Source: Mycobacterium sp. GA-1841
Lineage (GTDB): Bacteria > Actinomycetota > Actinomycetes > Mycobacteriales > Mycobacteriaceae
Length of the DNA stretch: 64,000 bases
Assembly: GCF_001954135.1 (NCBI RefSeq)
Contig: NZ_MBEQ01000067.1
Span: forward strand, 1-64,000
Direction of reading: 5' to 3'
Shown here: in pieces, positions 32,730 to 40,318 of the stretch
How positions within the stretch are numbered: the first letter of the stretch is position 1
Layout of the letters: each line of letters begins with the position of its first letter
Notes under the pieces: model-generated
What the model was told of the DNA's origin: nothing
Seen by the model: only the letters and a program-made list of their open reading frames with translations
The model's database searches: none
Translations under genes and position numbers: made by a program

Positions 32730-33896
32730 ATGCCGCGAAGCCCGGACCCGGTCACGCCGCTGTGGCGTGCCGCGCAGATCTTTCGGCTGTTGAGTTGCCT
32801 GTACGCCGTGGGATTCCAGATCGCGATCAACGACGATCTGGCGCGTCCGGTCCTCGCCGGAGTGCTGTGCGCGGCGTTGATCCTGTGGAGCATCGCCTGC
32901 GCGTTGGCCTACCTGCAGGGGTTCGGCCGACGCCCGTGGTGGGTGGTCGCCGAGGTCGTCGTGGTGCTGGTGCTCATGCTGTCCACCGAACTGGTGGCGG
33001 CCGACCCGTGGATCGCCGACAACCAGTCTTGGCCGACCACGCTGTGGGCCACCAATGCGACGATCTCGGCGGCGCTGCAGTTCGGCCCGGTCGGTGGAAT
33101 GTCGGCCGGGCTCGCCGTGATGGCGGCAGCGGCCGCGTTGAAGGGGTACATCAGCATCAATCTGGGCCGCAACGCGACGATCGTCATCGAATTGGCGGTG
33201 GGTCTGGCGGTCGGAATGGCGGCCCAGACCGCCCGCCGGGCACATGCCGAGTTGCAGCGGGCAGCGCGATTGGCGGCTTCGTTGGAAGAGCGCGAGCGGT
33301 TGTCGCGACGGGTCCACGACGGCGCCATCCAGGTGTTGGCCCTCGTAGCTCGGAAGGGTCGCGAAATCGGTGGGGACACAGCACAATTGGCCGAGCTGGC
33401 GGCCGAGCAGGAACGCGCTCTGCGCCGGCTGGTCAGCGCTCCCGACCCAGACGTCGAATCCGGTTCGACCGCCGACATCGGGGCGCTCCTGCGGTCGCGT
33501 GCATCGGATCGGATTGCGGTGAGCCTGCCCGCAGAACCAGTACTGCTCGCCCGCGAAGCGGCTCAGGAGTTGTTCGCCGCCGCGCGCAATGCCCTGGACA
33601 ACGCCGTCGCCCATGCCGGTCCCGACGCGCGGATCTTCGTGTTGCTGGAAGATCTGGGCGACTCGGTGGCGGTGAGCATCCGCGACGACGGTGTCGGCAT
33701 CGCCGACGGACGGTTGGACGAGGCGGTCCGGGAAGGCCATGTGGGGATTGCGAAATCTATTGTGGGCCGGATGGATTGGTTGGGCGGTGAGGCGCAGCTG
33801 AGCACTGCCGCGGGGTGCGGCACCGAATGGGAGCTGACGTTACCGCGGTCGGCGGGGGATCGTGCCGCCTTCGATAAGCGCGAGAAGGGACAGTGA
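32730..33896 (+). CDS. Sensor histidine kinase, NarL/DesK-like family
   Basis: 388 residues. Four to five N-terminal membrane helices (about 20-150) without a large external domain, then a coiled helix and a HisKA_3 dimerisation region with the phospho-acceptor in RRVHDGAIQV (His196). The ATPase domain has ALDNAVAHAG (N box), DDGVGIADG (G1) and GHVGIAKSI (G2). It starts 9 bases after the sulfurtransferase gene. Its stop overlaps the ATG of the response regulator by one base, so they form a two-component pair. Confidence 0.9.
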   Translation: MPRSPDPVTPLWRAAQIFRLLSCLYAVGFQIAINDDLARPVLAGVLCAALILWSIACALAYLQGFGRRPWWVVAEVVVVLVLMLSTELVAADPWIADNQSWPTTLWATNATISAALQFGPVGGMSAGLAVMAAAAALKGYISINLGRNATIVIELAVGLAVGMAAQTARRAHAELQRAARLAASLEERERLSRRVHDGAIQVLALVARKGREIGGDTAQLAELAAEQERALRRLVSAPDPDVESGSTADIGALLRSRASDRIAVSLPAEPVLLAREAAQELFAAARNALDNAVAHAGPDARIFVLLEDLGDSVAVSIRDDGVGIADGRLDEAVREGHVGIAKSIVGRMDWLGGEAQLSTAAGCGTEWELTLPRSAGDRAAFDKREKGQ

Positions 33897-34549
33897 TGGC
33901 CGAGGGTGCACTGACCGTGATGGTGGTCGACGATCATCCGATCTGGCGCGACGCGGTGGCGCGCGATCTGGCCGACGACGGGTTCGAGGTCGTCGCCACC
34001 GCCGACGGGGTGGGTGCGGCGCGCAGGCGAGCCGAGGTGGTACGGCCGGATGTCGTGGTGATGGACATGAGCCTGTGCGACGGCAGCGGTGCGACCGCCA
34101 CCGCCGAGGTGCTCACGGTCTCACCGTCGTCACGGGTTCTGGTGTTGTCGGCCTCCGACGAGCGCGACGACGTCCTGGAGGCGGTCAAGGCCGGGGCCAC
34201 CGGCTATCTGGTGAAGAGTGCGTCCAAAGCGGAGTTGACCGCGGCGGTACGCGCCACCGCCGAAGGGCGTGCCGTGTTCACCCCGGGTCTGGCCGGACTG
34301 GTCCTCGGCGAGTATCGACGCATCGCCCAACGGCCGGACGACGGTCCGGCCACACCCAGCCTGACCGAACGCGAAACCGAGGTGCTGCGGTATGTGGCAA
34401 AAGGGTTGACGGCCAAGCAGATCGCCACCCGGCTGTCACTGAGCCACCGCACGGTGGAGAACCATGTCCAGGCGACGTTCCGTAAGTTGCAGGTTGCCAA
34501 CCGAGTCGAGCTGGCGCGCTACGCCATCGAACACGGCCTCGACGAGTAG
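33896..34549 (+). CDS. Response regulator, NarL/LuxR family
   Basis: 217 residues. The receiver domain has acidic pocket Asp12/Asp13, phospho-acceptor Asp57 (VVMDMSLCDG), conserved Ser/Thr (LSAS) and Lys (YLVKSAS). The C-terminal LuxR helix-turn-helix reads LTERETEVLRYVAKGLTAKQIATRLSLSHRTVENHV. It is paired with the kinase just upstream. The ATG is one base into the kinase stop (TGATG); a GTG one codon earlier is possible. Targets are unknown; the adjacent transporter and sulfurtransferase genes are candidates. Confidence 0.93.
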   Translation: MAEGALTVMVVDDHPIWRDAVARDLADDGFEVVATADGVGAARRRAEVVRPDVVVMDMSLCDGSGATATAEVLTVSPSSRVLVLSASDERDDVLEAVKAGATGYLVKSASKAELTAAVRATAEGRAVFTPGLAGLVLGEYRRIAQRPDDGPATPSLTERETEVLRYVAKGLTAKQIATRLSLSHRTVENHVQATFRKLQVANRVELARYAIEHGLDE

Positions 34550-34592
34550 TCCTACTCATCACGGCGACAGAGTTTGTTGCCAGGATGAGCGC

Positions 34593-36326
34593 ATGAGCGA
34601 ACCAAATCGCGTGGTGATCGCCCGCATGTCGTCGGATCTGGCCGCGATCTCGGCATACCTGAACCGGGTCGCCACCGATCTGGGGGAATTGGGCCGGATG
34701 CTCGACCAGACGCCGGTGCCCACTGCGCCGCCCGCGCCTGTCCGCGCTGTGGCGGTGCGGCCGCCGGCACCGGTGCCACCTCCCGATCGTTCGGAAGGCT
34801 GGATCGGCAAGGCGCTCGCGGCGGTGGGCGTGACCGTGACGCTCACGGGCGTGGTGTTGCTGCTGGTGCTGGCCGCCCAGGCGGGCATCCTGCGCCCCGA
34901 GTTCCGCGTGGCTGCAGGCACGGTCCTGGCCGCCGGTCTGGTGGGCGCCGGGTGGGCGCTTCACCGCCGTCCAGGTGGACGAACCGGTGCAATCGCGTTG
35001 GCGGCCACCGGCATTGCTGCGGCCTACATGGACGTCATCGCGGTGACGTCGATCTACCACTGGGTGCCGGCGCCGATGGGGCTGGCCTTGGCTGCGGCGG
35101 TCGGTGGCGCGGGCCTGATGCTGGCCCGCCGGTGGAACGCCCAGAACCTCGCCCTGTTGGTACTGGTGCCGCTGATCGCGTTGGCCCCTGCCATCACCGA
35201 TGGGGTGACGCTGTTGCTCGTCGGATTCATGCTGGCCTTGTCGGCGGCCGCGCTGCCGGTGCCGTGGGGCCGGGACTGGCTGTGGTTGCACGCCGCGCGG
35301 ACGGTCGCCGCCACCTGGCCGCTGATGGTCGCATTGGTGGCGACCGCTGTCGGTGGTCGCGACGATCTGCTGCTCGCGCTGGCGTGCGCGGTTGCGGCGG
35401 TGCTGGCGTTGGGCGGTGGGCTGTTGCTACTGCGCTGGAGCACCAGACCGGCGGCCACGGCGGTGTGGACTGCCGGTGGTGTCCTGCCGTTGCTGTGCGT
35501 CTCGGCAGCTGTTGACCGGGTTATTGCGGCCCTCATGATCGCAGCGCTGGCCGCCGCCTTGGTGGCCATCGTGGCGCTGGGCGACCGGTTGCCCGGCGTG
35601 AGCGCGGCGGTTCGGCACGTGTGGTCGGTGCTGGCCGCGGTCGCCGCCCTGATCGCGGTGTTGGTGGCGTTCGACGGCCAGGTGTCAGGTCCGGTGGTGC
35701 TGGCCATGGCGACGGTGGTTGCGATCGGCGGCCGCCACGACGGTGTCACGCGGTGGATCGCTGTCGGACTGACTGCCGTCGGCGGCGTCATCTACCTGGA
35801 CTCTGCCGGGCCGGAAAAGCTGATCGAAGCCACGAGACTATCTGGGGGACACATGGTTTCGGTGTTGCTGGGCAGCCTGCTGGTGATCGCTGCCGTGGCT
35901 GCGCTCGGCTGGGCATTCTCGAAAGGTGAGTGGGCCGACCGTGACGTCATCCGGTTGGCGTGGGCAGCCGCGGCGGTAGTGGCGGGGTATGCGGTCACCG
36001 TCTTCACCGTGACCGCCGGGGTGGCCATCGGCGGTGTCGAGGCCGGTTTCTTCGGTGGCCACATGGCCGCGACCATCTGCTGGATCGCTGCGGCGGCCGG
36101 ACTGCTCGGGTACGCGGCACGACAACCCAGAACACAGCGATCACTGCTCATCGGCGGCGGCATGACGCTGGTCGCGGCCGCGACTGCCAAATTGTTCCTC
36201 TTCGATCTCGGCACCCTCGACGGGATGTTCCGGGTGGCGGTGTTCATCGTGGTCGGATTGGCGCTGTTGGGCATGGGCGCGGGGTACGCCCGGCTGCTCA
36301 GCCAGCAGGACCAGGACGTCGTCTAA
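34593..36326 (+). CDS. DUF2339 multi-pass membrane protein
   Basis: 577 residues. An N-terminal cytoplasmic segment (about 1-65) ends in a Pro/Ala-rich linker; the rest is about 16-18 hydrophobic helices (for example GKALAAVGVTVTLTGVVLLLVLAAQAG at 70-96). The family pattern fits DUF2339, whose function is unknown; a role in envelope or polymer transport is often guessed. ATG 34593 is preferred because it begins the family-like MSEPNRVVIARMSSDLAAI. It is 43 bases after the response regulator gene. Confidence 0.85.
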   Translation: MSEPNRVVIARMSSDLAAISAYLNRVATDLGELGRMLDQTPVPTAPPAPVRAVAVRPPAPVPPPDRSEGWIGKALAAVGVTVTLTGVVLLLVLAAQAGILRPEFRVAAGTVLAAGLVGAGWALHRRPGGRTGAIALAATGIAAAYMDVIAVTSIYHWVPAPMGLALAAAVGGAGLMLARRWNAQNLALLVLVPLIALAPAITDGVTLLLVGFMLALSAAALPVPWGRDWLWLHAARTVAATWPLMVALVATAVGGRDDLLLALACAVAAVLALGGGLLLLRWSTRPAATAVWTAGGVLPLLCVSAAVDRVIAALMIAALAAALVAIVALGDRLPGVSAAVRHVWSVLAAVAALIAVLVAFDGQVSGPVVLAMATVVAIGGRHDGVTRWIAVGLTAVGGVIYLDSAGPEKLIEATRLSGGHMVSVLLGSLLVIAAVAALGWAFSKGEWADRDVIRLAWAAAAVVAGYAVTVFTVTAGVAIGGVEAGFFGGHMAATICWIAAAAGLLGYAARQPRTQRSLLIGGGMTLVAAATAKLFLFDLGTLDGMFRVAVFIVVGLALLGMGAGYARLLSQQDQDVV

Positions 36327-36343
36327 TTTGGAATGATTCCAAA
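36327..36343. promoter_or_regulatory. Fur/PerR-like operator before dps
   Basis: TTTGGAATGATTCCAAA is a perfect 8-1-8 inverted repeat, and its 7-1-7 core TTGGAAT-G-ATTCCAA has the geometry of PerR/Fur boxes. It lies in the 17 bases between the DUF2339 stop and the first possible Dps ATG, overlapping a possible -10 (TAATTT, 36324-36329). Repression of dps by FurA or another Fur-family metal/peroxide sensor is inferred; the regulator gene is not in the window. Confidence 0.6.
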
Positions 36344-36364
36344 ATGGGTGACGTTATCAATGGC

Positions 36365-36850
36365 ATGAGTACACGTCGAACTGAAACCGATATCCGGGGT
36401 CACCAGGCCGAACCCGAGCTGAGTGCGGCCCTGCAACAAGTGCTTGTCGACCTGATCGAATTGGGTCTGCAAGGGAAGCAGGCCCATTGGAACGTCGTCG
36501 GCACCAACTTCCGCGATCTGCATCTGCAGCTCGATGAAGTCGTCGATTTCGCCCGGGAAGGCGCTGACACCGTCGCCGAGCGGATGCGCGCGCTGGACGC
36601 TGTTCCCGACGGCCGCACGGACACGGTCGCAGCCACCACCACGCTCCCGGAGTTCCCGGGCTACGAACGCAGCACCGATGAGGTGGTCGATCTGATCGCC
36701 ACCCGGATCTATGCGACCGTCGGCACCTTGCGGGCGGTACACGATCCCGTCGATGCACACGACCCGAGCACCGCCGACATCCTGCACCAGTTGATCGACG
36801 GACTGGAGAAGCTGGCGTGGTTGATCAAGTCGGAGAACCGCAAGGTTTAA
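36365..36850 (+). CDS. dps: DNA-binding/ferritin-like protein from starved cells (Dps)
   Basis: 161 residues from ATG 36365 (an ATG at 36344 adds seven). Four-helix ferritin fold; the inter-subunit ferroxidase centre is provided by His in KQAHWNVVG and Asp/Glu in LHLQLDEVVDF. It stores iron oxidised by peroxide and protects DNA. From memory it closely resembles the second Dps of M. smegmatis. Just upstream is a Fur-like palindrome, fitting iron or peroxide control. Its stop shares bases with the convergent cyclase stop. Confidence 0.93.
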   Translation: MSTRRTETDIRGHQAEPELSAALQQVLVDLIELGLQGKQAHWNVVGTNFRDLHLQLDEVVDFAREGADTVAERMRALDAVPDGRTDTVAATTTLPEFPGYERSTDEVVDLIATRIYATVGTLRAVHDPVDAHDPSTADILHQLIDGLEKLAWLIKSENRKV

Positions 36851-38142
36851 CCCGTCGCCGGCGGCACGATGGAGGCGGTCCGCGCCTGGCTCGTGCCGTC
36901 GAGCCCACCGCGTAGCGCCTCGTCGTCGCGACGTCCGACCAGATACCAGGTGTGCATGAGTCCTTTGCCCTTGATCTCCACATCGCCACGTTCCTCAAGC
37001 ACGAACGCGTGGTTGATCCGGTCATAGACGTTCTGCGGCACCTGAATTCGGCCGGCCACATCGGTGCTCTCCATGCGGGAGGCGACGTTGACCGCGTCGC
37101 CCCAGACGTCGTAGAAGAACTTTCGGGCGCCGACCACTCCGGCGACCACCGGCCCGGCGGCCAGACCGATCCGCAACGGCACCGCCCGACCGCGCGGATC
37201 CTTGAGATCGGCCACCGCGTCGGCCAGGTCGAGCGCCAGACATGCCAGCGCCTCGATGTGATCGGTGCGCGCCTTGGGCACGCCGGACACCACCATGTAG
37301 GAGTCGCCGCTCGTCTTGACCTTCTCCAGACCGTGGCGATCCACCAGCGCATCGAGGTCGGTGTACAGGCGGTCCAGGAAGCGCACCAGATCGGTCGGCG
37401 AGATATCGCTGGCCCGCTCCGTATAGCCGGCCATGTCGGCGAACAGGATCGAGGCATCGTCGTACTTGTCGGCGATGATGGTGCGCGACGGGTCCTTGAG
37501 TCGCCGGGCGATCGTGGTCGGCAGGATGTTGGCCAGCAGTTGCTCGGAACGCTGATATTCGGCTTCCATCGCGTGTTCGGCCCGCGCCACCTCCCGCATC
37601 GCCACCCACACCGTGGCAAACACCATGACGGCAGCGGACACGGCGGACAGAACGAAGCCGGCGGTCATGGCCCATGGCGGTCCGAGTCCGCGGTCGCGGG
37701 GGGTCAGCATTTCCAGCGTGATCGTGGCCGCCACGGCAACGGCGGCCAGCGTCGCCGCCAACGCGATCCGCTCGATTCCCAACACCAGCACCACCAGGGA
37801 CGCTGCAACGACGAAGTAGAACTGCAGACCCGAACCGGTCCCCATGGCAAAACACATGACCGACACCGATGTGAAGGCCACCAGAAAGAACGCCAGCGGC
37901 GCGAGCAATTCGCCGAACCGGTAGAGCAGTGGCACCAACAGGAACAACGCGGCGGTCACGAGATTGACGAAGCCGAAACGCCACATCGGCCCGCCGAGGA
38001 CAAGTTGGAAAATTCCGAATCCGCCGGACACCGCCGCCGCGATCCAGGCCGCGATGTTCAACACCCGCAGTCGGCTCGACACGCTCTCGGCGTAGTGCCG
38101 AGTGCGGGCCGGTACGCGGTTGTTCAGCGCCACCTCGGGCAT
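36847..38142 (-). CDS. cya: Class III membrane adenylate cyclase (Rv1625c type)
   Basis: 431 residues. Six membrane helices (about 35-205) form one half of a mammalian-like cyclase; the single catalytic domain (about 230-420) must dimerise. The metal Asp (SILFADMAGYT, FFYDVWGDAVN), the adenine-selecting Lys (EKVKTSGDS) and Asp (FYDVWGD) and the transition-state Asn/Arg (NVASRM) are all present, so it should be active on ATP. ATG 38142 is chosen; the frame continues upstream but without family-like sequence. In M. tuberculosis the homologue also follows the cyd region. Confidence 0.92.
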   Translation of the reverse strand: MPEVALNNRVPARTRHYAESVSSRLRVLNIAAWIAAAVSGGFGIFQLVLGGPMWRFGFVNLVTAALFLLVPLLYRFGELLAPLAFFLVAFTSVSVMCFAMGTGSGLQFYFVVAASLVVLVLGIERIALAATLAAVAVAATITLEMLTPRDRGLGPPWAMTAGFVLSAVSAAVMVFATVWVAMREVARAEHAMEAEYQRSEQLLANILPTTIARRLKDPSRTIIADKYDDASILFADMAGYTERASDISPTDLVRFLDRLYTDLDALVDRHGLEKVKTSGDSYMVVSGVPKARTDHIEALACLALDLADAVADLKDPRGRAVPLRIGLAAGPVVAGVVGARKFFYDVWGDAVNVASRMESTDVAGRIQVPQNVYDRINHAFVLEERGDVEIKGKGLMHTWYLVGRRDDEALRGGLDGTSQARTASIVPPATG

Positions 38143-38361
38143 GCACACCGAGCGGCGGACCTCGACCACCACGGATAAAAGGGTATCGCCGCTGGCAGCA
38201 CGGTTGGTCGAATTGGCAAGGCCGCTACCGGCGAAGCATGCCAGCAAACACCCGGCGCCCCGTACGCCGCAACCGGTATGTCACAATCCGTATGCCAAAA
38301 TAGGAACCTGTTTCAGTGAACGCGGCCGCTGAGCCGCTATCTCTTCCGGGGGGATCCCGTC

Positions 38362-39294
38362 GTGGACCGGTCATGGATGCGTACCACCGCTGCCGGCTGT
38401 GCAATTGCTTGTGGAGCCATGGTGGCCGGCCCCGGAGTGGCCGGCACGGCAGTGGCTTCCGCCGGCCTGTTCGGCATCGACGTCGATGTCCTCCATATCT
38501 TCGACCACAAGCACAAGAAGAAGAAGTCCGATCGTCGGGCCCAGGTCGGTGCGCAACGCAAGGGCCGCATCGGCGGGCCACCGGCATCGACACGGTCGGC
38601 CGGAGTGACCGCCAAGGTCGGTGCCGGCGAAGTGGCCGGGCCGGCAGCTCGTGCGGCCACCTCCGGGCCGGTTTCGCAGTCCGCAGGCGTCGTGGGTGAC
38701 GGGCAGGCTCCTACCGCAGTCGTATCCGTGGGGGAGGTTCCATCGGCGGCCGTAACCACCGGGGGTGCCGTCACCTCCGGCGGTGGCGGGGCAGCCGGGA
38801 TACCTCGCAACGGCAACATCGGCAGGGCTCCCAACCTGGCTCCGGTACCCACCGCGCCGAGCAGTCGGAAAATAGTGATCCGCTCGTCCCCGCCGAAGGC
38901 TCCGGCGCCGGCATCACCCGTCGGGCCGGCAGTGCCGGCCGCACCCGCTGCGCCGGCACCGGTGGTCGTGCCGCCGGCTCCGGTCATCACGCCACCCGCG
39001 CCGTCCGCACCTCCGATCAGTGCACCCTCGGCCCCGAATGCGCCCAGGGTGGCGGTGCCCAGATCGGAACCTCCTGCGGCCCAGCCCCTTACGGCACCGG
39101 CAATGCCCGAGTCCTTCCGAGTGGGCTACGCCGATTACCTGCGTACCGCCGATACCACCGATCTTCTCTTCGCAGTGCTGCCCGGATTGGGTGGAATGGT
39201 GTTGTTGACCGCCGTGGGCGGTGCCGCCGGATTCCGCCAGGCCAGGGCCGCACAGCGACTGCCGTCGCCGCAGATTGCCCGGTTCCTGCCGTAG
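38362..39294 (+). CDS. Secreted/membrane Pro-Ala-rich protein with His/Lys cluster
   Basis: 310 residues. A possible signal segment (about 8-33), then a short segment with the polar run DHKHKKKKSDRR (residues 48-59). A low-complexity Gly/Ala/Val region follows, then a Pro/Ala-rich region (about 165-250) and one C-terminal membrane helix (DLLFAVLPGLGGMVLLTAVGGAAGF) with a short basic end. GTG 38362 follows GGGGGATCC; an ATG five codons later is possible. I do not recognise the protein. The layout suggests a surface protein spanning the wall region. It opens the glycolipid island, 535 bases before mmpS. Confidence 0.72.
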   Translation: MDRSWMRTTAAGCAIACGAMVAGPGVAGTAVASAGLFGIDVDVLHIFDHKHKKKKSDRRAQVGAQRKGRIGGPPASTRSAGVTAKVGAGEVAGPAARAATSGPVSQSAGVVGDGQAPTAVVSVGEVPSAAVTTGGAVTSGGGGAAGIPRNGNIGRAPNLAPVPTAPSSRKIVIRSSPPKAPAPASPVGPAVPAAPAAPAPVVVPPAPVITPPAPSAPPISAPSAPNAPRVAVPRSEPPAAQPLTAPAMPESFRVGYADYLRTADTTDLLFAVLPGLGGMVLLTAVGGAAGFRQARAAQRLPSPQIARFLP

Positions 39295-39886
39295 CAAGTG
39301 TCGGGATGTAGCGCCGACCTCGACGTCGCGCCGACATCGAGGTGAACTGCGGTCAGGTCGCGGACGGCAAACACGGCCGCAACGCGACGAACACATACGG
39401 ACGACGCGGCCGCCGGCATTTATGAAGGTCAGTTAGATTCATTATGGATCTCTCGGTCATGCCGACCGGTTGTGCAGCAATGGCTCTCTTCGTGGTCCAT
39501 TCGCCAGATTCACAACCTGCTGCATATGTACGACGGGCGCTGGGCCGGTAATCACCACCGGCAATCGTGGGGCCGAATCATGTGGTGGTGCGTGCGTGGA
39601 GGGTGTGCCAGCACCCGTCGCTACCGGGTGATTATCAAGGCGTCGAGGCGATTCCGACGAACTCTGTCGTTTGCGCCTTTATTGACGCACCGGCGTGATT
39701 TACTCGTCGGGATCGGGTCGCGCTCACCATGGCGCACCACGCGTTCGCGGCGGTGTGCGCATGGTCGGGCCTGGATTGCCACCGCGTCCCAGGCTTGGGC
39801 ATTGCGCCGAGTTCGCATCCGATCTGTAGATGCATGTTCGCGCACCTCTCGTGGTGCCGGCACGGAGACAGGCGGAGGAACTCGCG
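39295..39886. other. Long non-coding region before mmpS
   Basis: No protein-like reading is seen on either strand; open frames here have Arg/His/Trp-rich composition. The base composition is less GC-rich than the neighbours. It probably carries the promoter and a long 5' region of the mmpS-mmpL-mmpL operon. A TTGACG at 39682-39687 could be a -35 box but no -10 box at proper spacing follows. Confidence 0.4.
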
Positions 39887-40318
39887 ATTTTCAGGATTCT
39901 GAAGCGGCTGTGGATTCCGCTGGTGCTCGTGGTGGTCGCTGTCGCAGGTGGATTCACGGTCTCGCGGTTGCATGGTGTCTTCGGCAGCCACAGCCGTCCG
40001 ACCTACACCAGTACCGAGCGCGAGGAGAAGCGCCCGCACGACCCCAAGCATCTGGTGTACGAGGTATTCGGACCCCCGGGGACGGTGGCGACCATCAGCT
40101 ACTTCGACGCCGATGCCGAGCCGCAACTCATCAGGGAGGCGATACTGCCCTGGTCACTGGAATTCCCGATCTCGGATGCCACGGCGATGGGAAACGTGAC
40201 CGCACAGGGAAACACAGAGTCGATCGGGTGTCGCATCCTGGTCGGCGACGAGGTGAAGGATGAGAAAGTCCGGTCCGGCGTCAGCGCGTTCACCTTCTGC
40301 CAGCTGAAGGCCGCATGA
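39887..40318 (+). CDS. mmpS: MmpS-family membrane protein
   Basis: About 143 residues: one N-terminal membrane helix ([18 protein letters not shown]), then an extracytoplasmic domain with the family block [19 protein letters not shown], two Cys (IGCRI, TFCQL) and the ending QLKAA. MmpS proteins assist MmpL exporters of envelope lipids. The start is odd: GGAGG at 39874-39878 lies 8 bases before an ATT (39887), while the site equivalent to the usual Met before KRLWIPL is CTG (39899). Standard ATG/GTG codons (39830, 39851, 39854) lie upstream of the ribosome site. It overlaps mmpL by 4 bases. Confidence 0.85.
   Translation: MFRILKRLWIPLVLVVVAVAGGFTVSRLHGVFGSHSRPTYTSTEREEKRPHDPKHLVYEVFGPPGTVATISYFDADAEPQLIREAILPWSLEFPISDATAMGNVTAQGNTESIGCRILVGDEVKDEKVRSGVSAFTFCQLKAA

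Noticed and set aside
39682..39704. Promoter for mmpS (TTGACG with downstream TTTACT)
   Set aside because: The spacing between the two boxes is about 11 bases, too short for a usual sigma-A promoter.
39472..40263. 263-codon plus-strand frame before and inside mmpS
   Set aside because: Composition is Arg/Trp/His-rich, no ribosome site, and its end overlaps mmpS in another frame.
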